A DNA stretch of 64,000 bases, from NCBI GenBank assembly GCA_043721235.1, contig JAYSRE010000186.1:7042-71041 (forward strand), written 5' to 3'. This document shows positions 1 to 7,970 of this stretch, one piece after another. Numbering within the stretch: position 1 is the first letter of the stretch; each line of letters begins with the position of its first letter. The notes beneath the pieces are model-generated. The model saw nothing but the letters and a program-made list of their open reading frames with translations, was not told the origin of the DNA and did no database searches. The position numbers were made by a program, and so were the translations under genes. The stretch is from JAAFIP01 sp043721235. Lineage in GTDB: Bacteria; Pseudomonadota; Gammaproteobacteria; Burkholderiales; Burkholderiaceae_C.

Positions 1-157
1 TGCCTACAAAGACCCGCCGCTCGGGCGAAATAATGTCTTGCACTGAATAGTTCACCACCACCATCAGCGGTACGATGGCCGAGAAAGCCACGCAAATGAG
101 CACAGGCAGTATGAGGAACCAGGCTTTTTGGTTAACGGGTTTGGTTGTGGTGCTCAC
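1..157 (-). CDS. glpP: Glycerol ABC transporter permease GlpP (N-terminal part, runs off the window)
   Basis: This is the first 52 codons of an inner-membrane permease. A short polar N-terminus is followed by one long hydrophobic segment (about residues 13-36, start WFLILPVLICVAFSAIVPLM), as in MalF/UgpA-type sugar permeases. The GTG start at 157 overlaps the TGA stop of the preceding ATPase gene (GTGA), and a GAGGAG ribosome site lies 8 bases upstream. The order glpS-glpT-permease next to glpR and glpK matches the glpSTPQ glycerol importer described in Rhizobium and many Burkholderiales, so GlpP is the best name. The second permease (GlpQ) and the binding protein would lie beyond the left edge. 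The name rests mainly on context. Confidence 0.85.
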   Translation of the reverse strand, partial: MSTTTKPVNQKAWFLILPVLICVAFSAIVPLMVVVNYSVQDIISPERRVFVG

Positions 158-1275
158 GGCACGATCTCCTCATTTTTATAAATGCAACTGTGCTCGCTCA
201 TCACACGCAACCAAAGCGTCTGGCCTGCTGCGAACTGTGCGGTGCCGGCTGGTAAGCGCGCTTTGACAGTATGGCCTGACGCGCTGGCGGTCAAAATAAT
301 GTGGGTGCCTACGTCTTGCACTTGTGTTAGCACCATGGGCAGTGCGCCTGCGGTGTGCGGCGCTACGGGCTGCACATATTCTGGCCTGATGCCCAGCTTG
401 ATGTCGTCATCGGGCATGCTGCGCCCGTTGGGCAGTGGCAAGCTGATGCCCGCTGCGCTGATGTCTGCTGCACTAATGCCCGCTGCGCTCATTCCCGTCA
501 GGCGCACACTGTCCATCTCAACTCGGCCGGACAAAAAATTCATGCCTGGTGAACCAATAAAGTGGCCTACAAAGGTGTGGCTAGGCCGTTCAAATAAATC
601 TGCTGCTGCGCCCATTTGCACGGCACGGCCGCGGGTCATCACCACCACTTGGTCGGCAAAGGTCAGCGCTTCAATCTGGTCATGCGTCACATAGATCAGC
701 GTGAGTTTGAGTTCGTGGTGAATTTGCTTGAGCTTGCGGCGCAGCTTCCACTTCAAATGCGGGTCAATCACCGTGAGAGGTTCGTCAAACAGCACAGCAG
801 ATACATCGGGGCGTACCAGGCCGCGGCCCAGAGAAATTTTTTGTTTGGCATCGGCGGCCAGGCCCGCAGCGCGCTGGTTGAGCTGGTCGCTCATCTCCAG
901 CATCTCGGCAATTTCACCTACGCGCTTGTTAATTTTTTCTTTTGGCACGTTGCGGTTGCGCAGCGGAAAGGCCAGGTTTTCAAACACTGTCATGGTGTCG
1001 TAGATCACCGGGAACTGGAACACTTGCGCAATGTTGCGCTCTTGCGGCGTAGCACGGGTGACGTCTTTGCCGTCAAAGCGCACACTGCCCTGCGATGGTG
1101 CGACCAGGCCTGACATGATGTTGAGCATGGTGGTTTTGCCGCAACCTGAAGGCCCCAGCAGCGCGTAGGCACCGCCATCTTCAAAGGTCATTTTCAGTGG
1201 CAGCAGCGCGTAATCGCTGTCTTGCTGGGGGTTATTGCGGTAGGCGTGTGCCAAATCTAGTTCAATGCGTGCCAT
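154..1275 (-). CDS. glpT: Glycerol ABC transporter ATP-binding protein GlpT
   Basis: Cytoplasmic ATPase of 373 residues that should power glycerol import together with GlpS. Walker A is GPSGCGKTT at residues 41-49 and Walker B with catalytic Glu is LFDEPLTVID at 162-171. The ABC signature is degenerate: where LSGGQ is expected the protein reads GLAADAKQKISLGRG. The C-terminal part is a MalK-like regulatory (OB/TOBE) domain. It carries a short tandem repeat (ISAAG/ISAAD) near residue 262-277, encoded by three 15-bp units. The ATG lies one base after the glpS stop, and the stop overlaps the glpP start, so the three genes form one operon. Pairing one canonical and one divergent ATPase is typical of this transporter type. 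Confidence 0.9.
   Translation of the reverse strand: MARIELDLAHAYRNNPQQDSDYALLPLKMTFEDGGAYALLGPSGCGKTTMLNIMSGLVAPSQGSVRFDGKDVTRATPQERNIAQVFQFPVIYDTMTVFENLAFPLRNRNVPKEKINKRVGEIAEMLEMSDQLNQRAAGLAADAKQKISLGRGLVRPDVSAVLFDEPLTVIDPHLKWKLRRKLKQIHHELKLTLIYVTHDQIEALTFADQVVVMTRGRAVQMGAAADLFERPSHTFVGHFIGSPGMNFLSGRVEMDSVRLTGMSAAGISAADISAAGISLPLPNGRSMPDDDIKLGIRPEYVQPVAPHTAGALPMVLTQVQDVGTHIILTASASGHTVKARLPAGTAQFAAGQTLWLRVMSEHSCIYKNEEIVP
445..489. repeat. Three 15-bp tandem units inside glpT
   Basis: Units at 445-459, 460-474 and 475-489 differ by a few bases. In the glpT frame they encode alternating ISAAG and ISAAD pentapeptides in the C-terminal regulatory domain. The unit keeps the reading frame, so copy number could vary without breaking the protein. 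Confidence 0.8.
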
Positions 1276-1276
1276 A

Positions 1277-2350
1277 TCAACGCCCTGTGCTGTGTGTGGG
1301 CGCTTGCACTAGCAAGCCGCGCGCGTCAAATAAATACACCTGGGACGGCTGCAGGTACAAAGTCACCATCTTGCCCAAGTTAAAGTAGTGCACGCCCGTG
1401 AGCTGTGCTACCAGCTCGCCTACCGAGGTGGCCACGTGCACGTAAGTGTCTGAGCCCGAAATTTCGGCCAGCTCTACCTTGCCTGCGATGGCGATATCAC
1501 CTGGGTGCTGTAGTGTGCGCAGCACATTGGCGCGCACGCCTACTGTCAGCGTGCGAGAGGTATTGGCGGGTGCATTGCGCGCCATCAAAGGCCCGCTGTC
1601 CAGTTGGATACCTTGTTCTACGCCGGTTGCACCCACCAGATTCATCGGCGGGTCGCTGAAGGCGCGCGCTACCCGCAGCGACTTGGGGTTATGAAACACC
1701 TCAGCCGTAGGGCCGTATTGCAGGAGTTCTCCACCGTCCATCACTGCGGTGTGGCCGCCCAGCAGCAGGGCTTCGCCGGGCTCGGTGGTGGCATAAATAA
1801 CGGTAGATTCACCTGCGGCAAACAGTGCGCTGAGTTCCTCGCGCAACTCCTCGCGCAGTTTGTAGTCCAGGTTGACCAGCGGCTCGTCCAGCAGCATCAG
1901 CGGTGCGCCCTTGGCCAGCGCCCTGGCCAGCGCTACGCGCTGCTGCTGGCCACCCGACAGCTCGGCGGGGTAGCGGTCTAAAAACATCTCTATGTGCAGC
2001 TTGCTGGCCAGCTCGGCTACCCGCTGGTCAATATTTTTTTCTTTGCGCAGGCGCAGTGGCGAGGCGATGTTGTCGCGCACTTTGAGCGAGGGGTAGTTAA
2101 TAAACTGCTGGTACACCATGGCTACATCGCGCTCGCGCACGGGCATACCGGTCACGTTATGTCCATCTACCATCACTTTGCCCGTAGTCGGCACATCCAG
2201 GCCCGCCATGATGCGCATCAAACTGGTTTTGCCAGCCTGCGTAGCGCCTAACAGCACCGTAACCGTGCTGGGGCTGGGCGCAATTCCCATCGCGTACAGC
2301 CAAGTTTGCGGCCCTACTTTTTTACTGATACCTTCTAAACTAAGCTGCAT
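1277..2350 (-). CDS. glpS: Glycerol ABC transporter ATP-binding protein GlpS
   Basis: Second ATPase (357 residues) of the glycerol importer. Walker A is GATQAGKT (35-42), the signature LSGGQQQRVALARAL is canonical (131-145), and Walker B is LMLLDEPLVNLD (151-162). The H-loop His found in most ABC ATPases is replaced: the segment after Walker B reads STVIYATTEPGEA. This is the mirror image of GlpT, which has a poor signature. A TOBE-like regulatory region follows. The start at 2350 has a good GAGGGAG ribosome site. It is the first gene of the leftward glp operon and is transcribed divergently from glpR. Confidence 0.9.
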   Translation of the reverse strand: MQLSLEGISKKVGPQTWLYAMGIAPSPSTVTVLLGATQAGKTSLMRIMAGLDVPTTGKVMVDGHNVTGMPVRERDVAMVYQQFINYPSLKVRDNIASPLRLRKEKNIDQRVAELASKLHIEMFLDRYPAELSGGQQQRVALARALAKGAPLMLLDEPLVNLDYKLREELREELSALFAAGESTVIYATTEPGEALLLGGHTAVMDGGELLQYGPTAEVFHNPKSLRVARAFSDPPMNLVGATGVEQGIQLDSGPLMARNAPANTSRTLTVGVRANVLRTLQHPGDIAIAGKVELAEISGSDTYVHVATSVGELVAQLTGVHYFNLGKMVTLYLQPSQVYLFDARGLLVQAPTHSTGR

Positions 2351-2509
2351 TGCGCTCCCTCATTTTTTGCCGTAATTTGCTTGACATTTATTTTCCGTTA
2401 CGAGCATTGTTGTTCGTTTCTTTTCTTTTTAGCTCGGTACATACCCTGAAAATAATAATTTTCTTTTCGTTTATATTATTAGCAAGCGTTCCTAGATCAC
2501 AATCACGTT
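2351..2509. promoter_or_regulatory. Divergent glpS/glpR control region with candidate GlpR half-sites
   Basis: This AT-rich gap separates the leftward transporter operon from glpR. It holds three similar pyrimidine-rich motifs: TTTTCCGTTA (2391-2400), TGTTCGTTTC (2411-2420) and TTTTCGTTTAT (2464-2474). These resemble the TTCGTTT / AACGAA half-sites bound by DeoR-family GlpR proteins. GlpR probably represses both directions here when glycerol 3-phosphate is absent. The motif assignment is inference; only the sequences and the divergent layout are seen. Confidence 0.5.
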
Positions 2510-3280
2510 ATGAACCCCAACCCACGACAACTCACATTGCTCGCCTTGGTGCGCAGCCAAGGCTCGGCCAGCGTAGAGCAACTGGCAGATAAACTGGGCG
2601 TAACTTTGCAAACCGTGCGCCGCGATGTGCAGCGTTTGTCGGATGAGGGCTTGCTGGCAAGATTTCATGGTGGCGTGCGTGTGCCAAGTTCTACGGTAGA
2701 AAACATGGCCCACCAACAGCGGCTTAATTTGAACGCCGAAGGCAAAAACAGCATTGCCAGTGCCGTAGCTGCAGCCGTGCCCAATGATTGCTCGTTAATT
2801 TTGAATATTGGTACCACTACAGAAGCGATAGCAAGAGCGCTATTGCAGCACACAGGTTTGCGTGTAATTACCAATAATTTGAACGTAGCCACCATCCTCA
2901 GTGCCAACGTGCATACCGAAGTGATTGTGGTGGGTGGTGTAGTGCGTGGGCGCGACCAAGGCATTGTGGGAGAGGCAGCGGTAGACTTTATTCGCCAGTT
3001 CAAAGTAGACATCGCCTTGATCGGTGTCTCTGGCATTGAACCTGATGGCACGCTGCGCGATTTTGACTACCGAGAGGTGAAAGTGGCGCAAACCATCATT
3101 GCGCATTCGCGTGAAGTTTGGTTGGCTGCAGACCACAACAAATTCCACCGCCCCGCCATGGTAGAGCTGGCAACGCTAGAGCAAATTGACCGTCTGTTCA
3201 CCGACAAGCAACCGCCCGAGCCGTTTCCAGCGCTCTTGAAAGAGGCTGGTGTGGTGCTGAATGTGGCAGACCGCAGCTAA
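2510..3280 (+). CDS. glpR: DeoR-family glycerol-3-phosphate regulon repressor GlpR
   Basis: 256-residue transcription factor. The N-terminal DeoR-type winged helix-turn-helix covers about residues 5-58 (GSASVEQLADKLGVTLQTVR, then RLSDEGLLARFHGGV). The C-terminal DeoRC sugar-phosphate sensor follows from about 75, with the typical NIGTTTEAIARAL and VVGGVVRGRDQGIVG stretches. Family knowledge says DNA binding is relieved by glycerol 3-phosphate. Lying between the glycerol transporter operon and glpK supports GlpR over other DeoR members. It is probably co-transcribed with glpK, 68 bp downstream. Confidence 0.93.
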   Translation: MNPNPRQLTLLALVRSQGSASVEQLADKLGVTLQTVRRDVQRLSDEGLLARFHGGVRVPSSTVENMAHQQRLNLNAEGKNSIASAVAAAVPNDCSLILNIGTTTEAIARALLQHTGLRVITNNLNVATILSANVHTEVIVVGGVVRGRDQGIVGEAAVDFIRQFKVDIALIGVSGIEPDGTLRDFDYREVKVAQTIIAHSREVWLAADHNKFHRPAMVELATLEQIDRLFTDKQPPEPFPALLKEAGVVLNVADRS

Positions 3281-3348
3281 ACACCTACATTTAGAAACAT
3301 AAAAGAACACGTTCGCAACATACCGAATACTTCACCACGGCTTGCACT

Positions 3349-4845
3349 ATGACCTACCTCCTAACCCTTGACCAAGGCACCTCCAGTTCACGCAGCATTG
3401 TGTTTGACCCGTCGGGCCAGGTGGTGGCCATGTCACAGATGGAACTGCCCCAGATGTACCCCAAGCCGGGTTGGGTAGAGCATGACCCGCAAGAGATTTG
3501 GCGTACCCAGCTGGCCACAGCCAAAGCGGTGCTGGTCAAAGCCGGCATTACTGCGCAGCAAATTCGCGCGGTAGGCATTACCAACCAGCGCGAAACCACG
3601 GTGGTGTGGAGCCGCAAAACAGGGCTGCCTGTGCACCACGCTATTGTGTGGCAAGACCGCCGGGCTGAGCCTACCTGTGTACGGCTGCGCGAGCGTGGTT
3701 TGGCAGGCGAGATTCAGCGCAAAACTGGCTTGCTGGTGGACGCGTATTTTTCGGCTACCAAGCTCAAATGGATTTTGGACAACGTGCCCGGTGCGCGCCA
3801 GCGCGCGCTGGACGGCGAGCTGGCCTTTGGCACGGTAGACAGCTGGCTCATGTGGCAGCTAACCCATGGCACGGTGCATGCCACTGACGTGAGCAATGCG
3901 TCGCGCACCATGCTGTTTAATGTGCACACTAACCAGTGGGATCCCGAGCTGATGGCGGCGCTGGACATACCGCCTGCCATGATGCCCAGCGTCAAGCCGT
4001 CTAGTGCGCTGTATGGTGAAGTCAGCGGCGACCTGTTAGGCCACGCCATTCCTATAGGTGGGGTAGCGGGCGACCAGCAAAGCGCGCTGTTTGGGCAAGC
4101 CTGCTTTAAAGCAGGGATGGTAAAAAACACCTATGGCACCGGCTGCTTTATGCTGATGAACACAGGCCGTGATTTTCAAACTTCGGCTAACGGCCTGATC
4201 ACCACCAGCGCCGCCCAGGCCACCACCCAGCCCGAATTTGCTATAGAAGGCAGTGTGTTTGTAGGTGGCGCTGTGGTGCAGTGGCTGCGCGACGGTTTGC
4301 ACGCTATTGATGGCAGCGGCGAGGTGCAGGCGCTAGCGCAAAGCGTACCAGACTCTGGCGGCGTGATGATGGTGCCTGCCTTTACGGGCCTGGGCGCTCC
4401 CTACTGGAAACCCGAAGCACGCGGCACTATCACGGGCCTTACGCGCGGCAGCACCGTGGCGCACATTGCCCGCGCTGCGTTAGAAAGCATTGCCTACCAA
4501 AGTGCAGCCTTGCTGCAAGCCATGGGCCGCGATGCCGTGGCCGCAGGCGGTGCGGCCGTGGCTGAGCTGCGGGTAGACGGCGGTGCCTGCGTGAATGATT
4601 TGCTGATGCAGTTTCAGGCCGATTTGCTGGGCATACCGGTGGTGCGGCCGATGGTGACCGAGACCACCGCACTAGGTGCCGCCTATTTGGCGGGGCTGTC
4701 CACAGGGGTTTACCAAAGCACCGACGAGCTAGCTGACCTGTGGCGCGCTGAACGCAAGTTTTTACCTACCCTGGACCAGCGCCGCGCAGCTGAGTTGATG
4801 GCACGCTGGGACTTGGCGGTGCGCCAAGCTAGCTTGACGGCGTGA
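3349..4845 (+). CDS. glpK: Glycerol kinase GlpK
   Basis: FGGY-family kinase of 498 residues, the usual length, converting glycerol and ATP to glycerol 3-phosphate in the cytoplasm. The N-terminal phosphate loop LDQGTSSSRSIVFD is at about 7-20, the ATP-domain segment YGTGCFMLMNTG starts at about 261, and the C-terminal family signature containing LRVDGGACVNDLLMQF is at about 405-420. The catalytic Asp-containing loop GGVAGDQQSALFGQ is present. Between glpR and this gene is a GAACACGTTC inverted repeat (3305-3314) that could be a further GlpR site. No strong ribosome site precedes the ATG. With GlpSTP it completes uptake and phosphorylation; a glpD gene is not in view. Confidence 0.97.
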   Translation: MTYLLTLDQGTSSSRSIVFDPSGQVVAMSQMELPQMYPKPGWVEHDPQEIWRTQLATAKAVLVKAGITAQQIRAVGITNQRETTVVWSRKTGLPVHHAIVWQDRRAEPTCVRLRERGLAGEIQRKTGLLVDAYFSATKLKWILDNVPGARQRALDGELAFGTVDSWLMWQLTHGTVHATDVSNASRTMLFNVHTNQWDPELMAALDIPPAMMPSVKPSSALYGEVSGDLLGHAIPIGGVAGDQQSALFGQACFKAGMVKNTYGTGCFMLMNTGRDFQTSANGLITTSAAQATTQPEFAIEGSVFVGGAVVQWLRDGLHAIDGSGEVQALAQSVPDSGGVMMVPAFTGLGAPYWKPEARGTITGLTRGSTVAHIARAALESIAYQSAALLQAMGRDAVAAGGAAVAELRVDGGACVNDLLMQFQADLLGIPVVRPMVTETTALGAAYLAGLSTGVYQSTDELADLWRAERKFLPTLDQRRAAELMARWDLAVRQASLTA

Positions 4846-4966
4846 CAAAAGAAGCTTTTTAACTTTCCTGTCTTAATGTGCCGGACGATAGGGTAGCTTG
4901 CAGGTAAAAATTCGAGAAGAAGATTTTGCTAGGGCAATTAGCCATAGCAAATTAACACTGCAAAAA

Positions 4967-5899
4967 CTACATCGCTTTAAAAAGATGTGCAAACAACCGG
5001 CTCACCACAAGGGTTTCCAGCACACTGCCTGGATTGTCAGTGCCTTGCAAATGCAGCCGCAAACGCCCCGTATCGTCCCGGCGTACCTCTTGTATAGCAC
5101 TGGCGCGCACCAGCGTGCTGCGGTGGATTTGCCAAAACACATCGGGGTCTAGCTGGGGCAGCAGATCTTTAATAGGTGTGCGGATTAAAAATTCTTTTTG
5201 CGCCGTCAGCACCCGCACGTATTTGTCCGCCGCTTGCAGCACCCGTACGTCGCTGATGGGCACCATCACAATGCTGCTGCCTACACTGGCTTGCAGGCGC
5301 TGCAGCCGGGGCACCGGCTGCGCAGAAAGTGCTGCGCTTTGTGCGCTGAGCAAATAGCGCAATTGGTCGAGCGCGTTTGCATCAGTAGCAGCGGCGGCAG
5401 CGGTATCAGCTGCGGTAGTAGCCGTAACAGCAATAGCAGAGGCCACGCCTGCAGTGTGGCTTACTTCGTTTTTGATAGCTTCCCGTTCAGCATTTCCTTG
5501 AGCGATAGGCCTAATTCGTTCTAAAGATTGCACCAACCGAGCGGTTTGCAGGGGCTTGAGCAGGTAGTCTACAGCGGCATGTTCAAACGCCTTTACGGCA
5601 TATTCATCGTAAGCGGTAATAAAGACCAGTTGCGGTAGCGCAGTGTGCTGTGGCCATTGGTCGGCAATGTCAGCCGCAGCGTCAAGCCCGCTCAAGCCGG
5701 GCATGCGCACGTCAAAAAACAGCACATTGGGCAGCAGGCGCAGCGCCTCACGCACGGCGCTTAGGCCGTCGCCCACGCTGGCCACAATCTGCAGCGCGGG
5801 CCATACAGATTGCAATTCGCGCGCCAAGGCTTGGGCCAGCAGGGGCTCGTCCTCAGCAATCAGGGCGGTGGGATAGTGGCTGGGCAGGGCTGCAGACAT
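4967..5899 (-). CDS. LytTR-type (AlgR-like) response regulator carrying an in-frame dispersed element
   Basis: 310-residue DNA-binding response regulator. The receiver domain (about 10-120) has acidic residues EDE at 16-18, the phosphoacceptor Asp63 in FFDVRMPG, a conserved Thr near 95 and Lys116 in DYLLKPL. The LytTR DNA-binding domain spans about 205-308. Between them is an unusually long linker (about 125-200). It contains the peptide PIAQGNAEREAIKNEV (131-146), encoded by a dispersed repeat, and then an Ala/Thr-rich stretch. The gene lies 14 bp downstream of the histidine kinase gene, so the two form an AlgZ/AlgR-like pair. Targets are unknown. Confidence 0.92.
   Translation of the reverse strand: MSAALPSHYPTALIAEDEPLLAQALARELQSVWPALQIVASVGDGLSAVREALRLLPNVLFFDVRMPGLSGLDAAADIADQWPQHTALPQLVFITAYDEYAVKAFEHAAVDYLLKPLQTARLVQSLERIRPIAQGNAEREAIKNEVSHTAGVASAIAVTATTAADTAAAAATDANALDQLRYLLSAQSAALSAQPVPRLQRLQASVGSSIVMVPISDVRVLQAADKYVRVLTAQKEFLIRTPIKDLLPQLDPDVFWQIHRSTLVRASAIQEVRRDDTGRLRLHLQGTDNPGSVLETLVVSRLFAHLFKAM
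5468..5513 (+). repeat. Dispersed element copy 1 (inside the LytTR regulator gene)
   Basis: The core AGCATTTCCTTGAGCGATAGG is at 5489-5509, one base off the consensus. The upstream arm GATAGCT is at 5474-5480. It is read in frame on the minus strand as IAQGNAEREAIKN in the receiver/LytTR linker. Confidence 0.85.
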
Positions 5900-5913
5900 G
5901 GTGACGTGTAAGC

Positions 5914-7152
5914 TTAGGCAGACGGCAGTGGGGTAAGCGGCATGCGCAGCGTGACGACGGTACCGCTGGGAACATCAATGCCGCTTCCATTTTTTATGCC
6001 ATTTGTGCCTATCGCCCAAGGAAATACTGAATAGTTAGCTATTAATTCTATAGTAGCGTGAGGACCATAGCGGGTGGCTAAACGCTGGCGTACTTGGGTG
6101 ATGCCAAAGCCTTCTGGCGTTTGCGCTGCATCAAAACCTGGGCCTGTGTCACGCACCTGCAGCACCAGCGCCGTGGGGTCGCTATGGGCGCTGATGTGAA
6201 TTTCACCGCCAGCTACTTGGGGTTCTAGCCCATGCACAATGGCGTTTTCTACCAAGCTTTGCAAAATCAGGGGCGGCACGCGTACCCCTGCTAACCCTGC
6301 AGGCAAATCTAGCGTGTAGCGCAGGCGCGGCCCCATGCGGATGGCCATCAGTTCCAGGTAGTCCCGCAGGCGGTCAAACTCAGCGCTTAAAGGGTGCTCT
6401 GTAGCGCGCGACGCACCCAGCGTGCTGCGCAGGTAGTCGTTTAAGCGGTCTAGCATGTGGGTAGCGCGCGCAGGGTCAGTGGCTATCAAGGCGCGCAGAT
6501 TGGCCAGGGTGTTAAACAGCATGTGCGGCTCAAGCTGGCTTTGCAGCAGGGTAAGCTGTGCCTGCCTGGCTTGGTGCTGTGCTTCTTCGCGGTCCAGGTT
6601 GGCACTGGCCAGTTTCTCGCGGCTGAAAAAGTAAAAAGTGATGACGGTACCTGCTGCCAGCGACATCAATAAAAAGCCCAGCATGGTTTTGGGTCGACTG
6701 GTAATGCCTTGCAAAGGCGCAGCCCCGCGCAGCAAATCACCCGCAGCAGAGCCTGCAAAATAGCCCACCAACACGCCGACCAAGACCAGCACGGTCATAG
6801 GGCCTGGGTCACCCCAGCCGTCGGCGTAAAAGTAAAACCGCCCTACATCGATTAAAAACCAAATACTCAGGCCTATCAGCAGGGAGTACAGCAAGTTGTG
6901 TTGAAAAGAATCGTTGCCAAATACAGTAATGGCTACGGCCAATGCCACGTTAAACAGCAGCACCAGGCCCATATGCTTGGCCAGCCGGCCCAGCGGAAAG
7001 CGCTGGGTGTGCGGTGCAGGCAGCTGTGGGGCTTGGACTGTTACCGGTTCGGGTGGTGAATCTGCCATTACAGCAGTATGCCGCAGTTGCTGCACTGGTT
7101 GCGCGCCAGCTGACTTTTTACCAAGCGTCGCGCTGCGCGCTAAGCCGTGCAC
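5914..7152 (-). CDS. AlgZ/LytS-type sensor histidine kinase
   Basis: Membrane histidine kinase of 412 residues from a GTG at 7152, or 384 from the ATG at 7068. The later start avoids overlap with the upstream gene, but neither has a clear ribosome site. Four hydrophobic segments (about 62-80, 88-105, 118-137, 157-176) anchor it. The His_kinase motif LQSQLEPHMLFNTLANL puts the phosphoacceptor at His210. The HATPase part has the N-box LVENAIVHGLEP (about 300-311) and DTGPGF. Near the C-terminus a dispersed element adds about 24 residues (LIANYSVFPWAIGTN begins at 370) between the last predicted strands of the ATP-binding fold. It should phosphorylate the neighbouring LytTR regulator; the signal is unknown. 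Confidence 0.9.
   Translation of the reverse strand: MHGLARSATLGKKSAGAQPVQQLRHTAVMADSPPEPVTVQAPQLPAPHTQRFPLGRLAKHMGLVLLFNVALAVAITVFGNDSFQHNLLYSLLIGLSIWFLIDVGRFYFYADGWGDPGPMTVLVLVGVLVGYFAGSAAGDLLRGAAPLQGITSRPKTMLGFLLMSLAAGTVITFYFFSREKLASANLDREEAQHQARQAQLTLLQSQLEPHMLFNTLANLRALIATDPARATHMLDRLNDYLRSTLGASRATEHPLSAEFDRLRDYLELMAIRMGPRLRYTLDLPAGLAGVRVPPLILQSLVENAIVHGLEPQVAGGEIHISAHSDPTALVLQVRDTGPGFDAAQTPEGFGITQVRQRLATRYGPHATIELIANYSVFPWAIGTNGIKNGSGIDVPSGTVVTLRMPLTPLPSA
6008..6048 (-). repeat. Dispersed element copy 2 (inside the histidine kinase gene)
   Basis: The complement of the core, CCTATCGCCCAAGGAAATACT, is at 6008-6028, followed by the arm TAGCTATT at 6036-6043. It lies in the kinase gene and is read on the same strand as the gene, giving LIANYSVFPWAIG. 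This is a different frame and orientation from the copy in the partner regulator. Confidence 0.85.
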
Positions 7153-7396
7153 GCTCGCGCTCTACCAAGCCCTCGCGCAGGGCGCTGCCTGCCCCCGCAA
7201 ACCACACTGCTGCGCCGTGAACGGCCAAGCCAAGCCCCCAGCCTAGCAGCGGAAAAGCTGCCCAGGCCTTGCCGTGCCACAGCGACAGGGCTATTAAAAA
7301 TGCGTTGACGATCAGGTAAACACTGGCGTGCATGAGCCAACCCAGCTTGGCGTTGGCGCGTTTGCGGGCAAGCTGGTCAATTTCTTGGGGGGTCAT
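7118..7396 (-). CDS. Small 2TM-domain membrane protein
   Basis: 92-residue protein from the ATG at 7396, which has an AAGGA site 8 bases upstream; the open frame extends further up but without such a site. Two hydrophobic segments (about 20-36 and 44-64, the latter in AAFPLLGWGLGLAVHG) are framed by charged ends. The start MTPQEIDQLARKRANAKLG resembles 2TM-domain proteins (PF13239), which often occur fused to or next to LytS/LytTR systems. The gene precedes the histidine kinase and may overlap its 5' end, so a role with that sensor is plausible but inferred. Confidence 0.8.
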   Translation of the reverse strand: MTPQEIDQLARKRANAKLGWLMHASVYLIVNAFLIALSLWHGKAWAAFPLLGWGLGLAVHGAAVWFAGAGSALREGLVERERARLSAQRDAW

Positions 7397-7430
7397 AGTT
7401 ATTCCTTTTAGGCTAGTTAAAAATAAGCGC

Positions 7431-7886
7431 TTAAACGGCACGCGCTACCATCCAATAAATGGGCGGCAGTGTGACCAGCGTGGCAAAAATACCAGCCACA
7501 GACCACAGGCGTGCCAAACGCTTGTATTCGTTGGGGATGCTGCCATGTGCCTTGCGCAAAAGCCGTGCTTGGCGCATTTGAATCGGCACCAGCACGGCCA
7601 CCCACACCAGGCCAGACAGCCCAAAGGCGGCGTAGCTCCACACAATCCAGGGGTTTGCAATAATGCCGCCGTGTCTGCCCGCCAGCGCATGCCCAGCCGC
7701 GAGCAAAAGCAGTGCGCCCAGGCCCGTGAACACAACATCGGTCAGGTTAACCAAGCGCGTGGCAAAGCGGGCCACGGCCACATCATCCCCCCGGTCTGCC
7801 ACGGCTTTCCAAACCCCGCTGACAATGATGTTGCCTATGAATAAAAAAGCGCCCAGTAAATGCAGGGTTTTGAGAGTGGTTTGCAT
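7431..7886 (-). CDS. DUF2269-like integral membrane protein
   Basis: 151-residue protein starting at ATG 7886 (MQTTLKTLHLLGAFLFIGN); an upstream ATG at 7919 is possible but starts with polar residues unlike the family. Four predicted membrane helices cover about 8-28, 47-68, 80-104 and 129-148. The N-terminal LHLLGAFLFIGN pattern and overall length fit the DUF2269 / CopD-like family of small predicted membrane proteins, whose biochemical role is not established. It lies between a carotenoid oxygenase and the 2TM/sensor genes on the same strand, so it is probably part of that transcript. Confidence 0.75.
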   Translation of the reverse strand: MQTTLKTLHLLGAFLFIGNIIVSGVWKAVADRGDDVAVARFATRLVNLTDVVFTGLGALLLLAAGHALAGRHGGIIANPWIVWSYAAFGLSGLVWVAVLVPIQMRQARLLRKAHGSIPNEYKRLARLWSVAGIFATLVTLPPIYWMVARAV

Positions 7887-7970
7887 AGCTTGATTCCAGG
7901 TAAATTGTGGCTTTGGCATGGGCCTTGGTAAATGTGATGGGCCCGCAACGCAAGACCCGGTAGATGGTGG

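Noticed and set aside
182..694. Long frames antisense to glpT and many similar antisense frames elsewhere
   Set aside because: They mirror well-supported genes codon for codon, a normal effect in GC-rich DNA, and show no family features.
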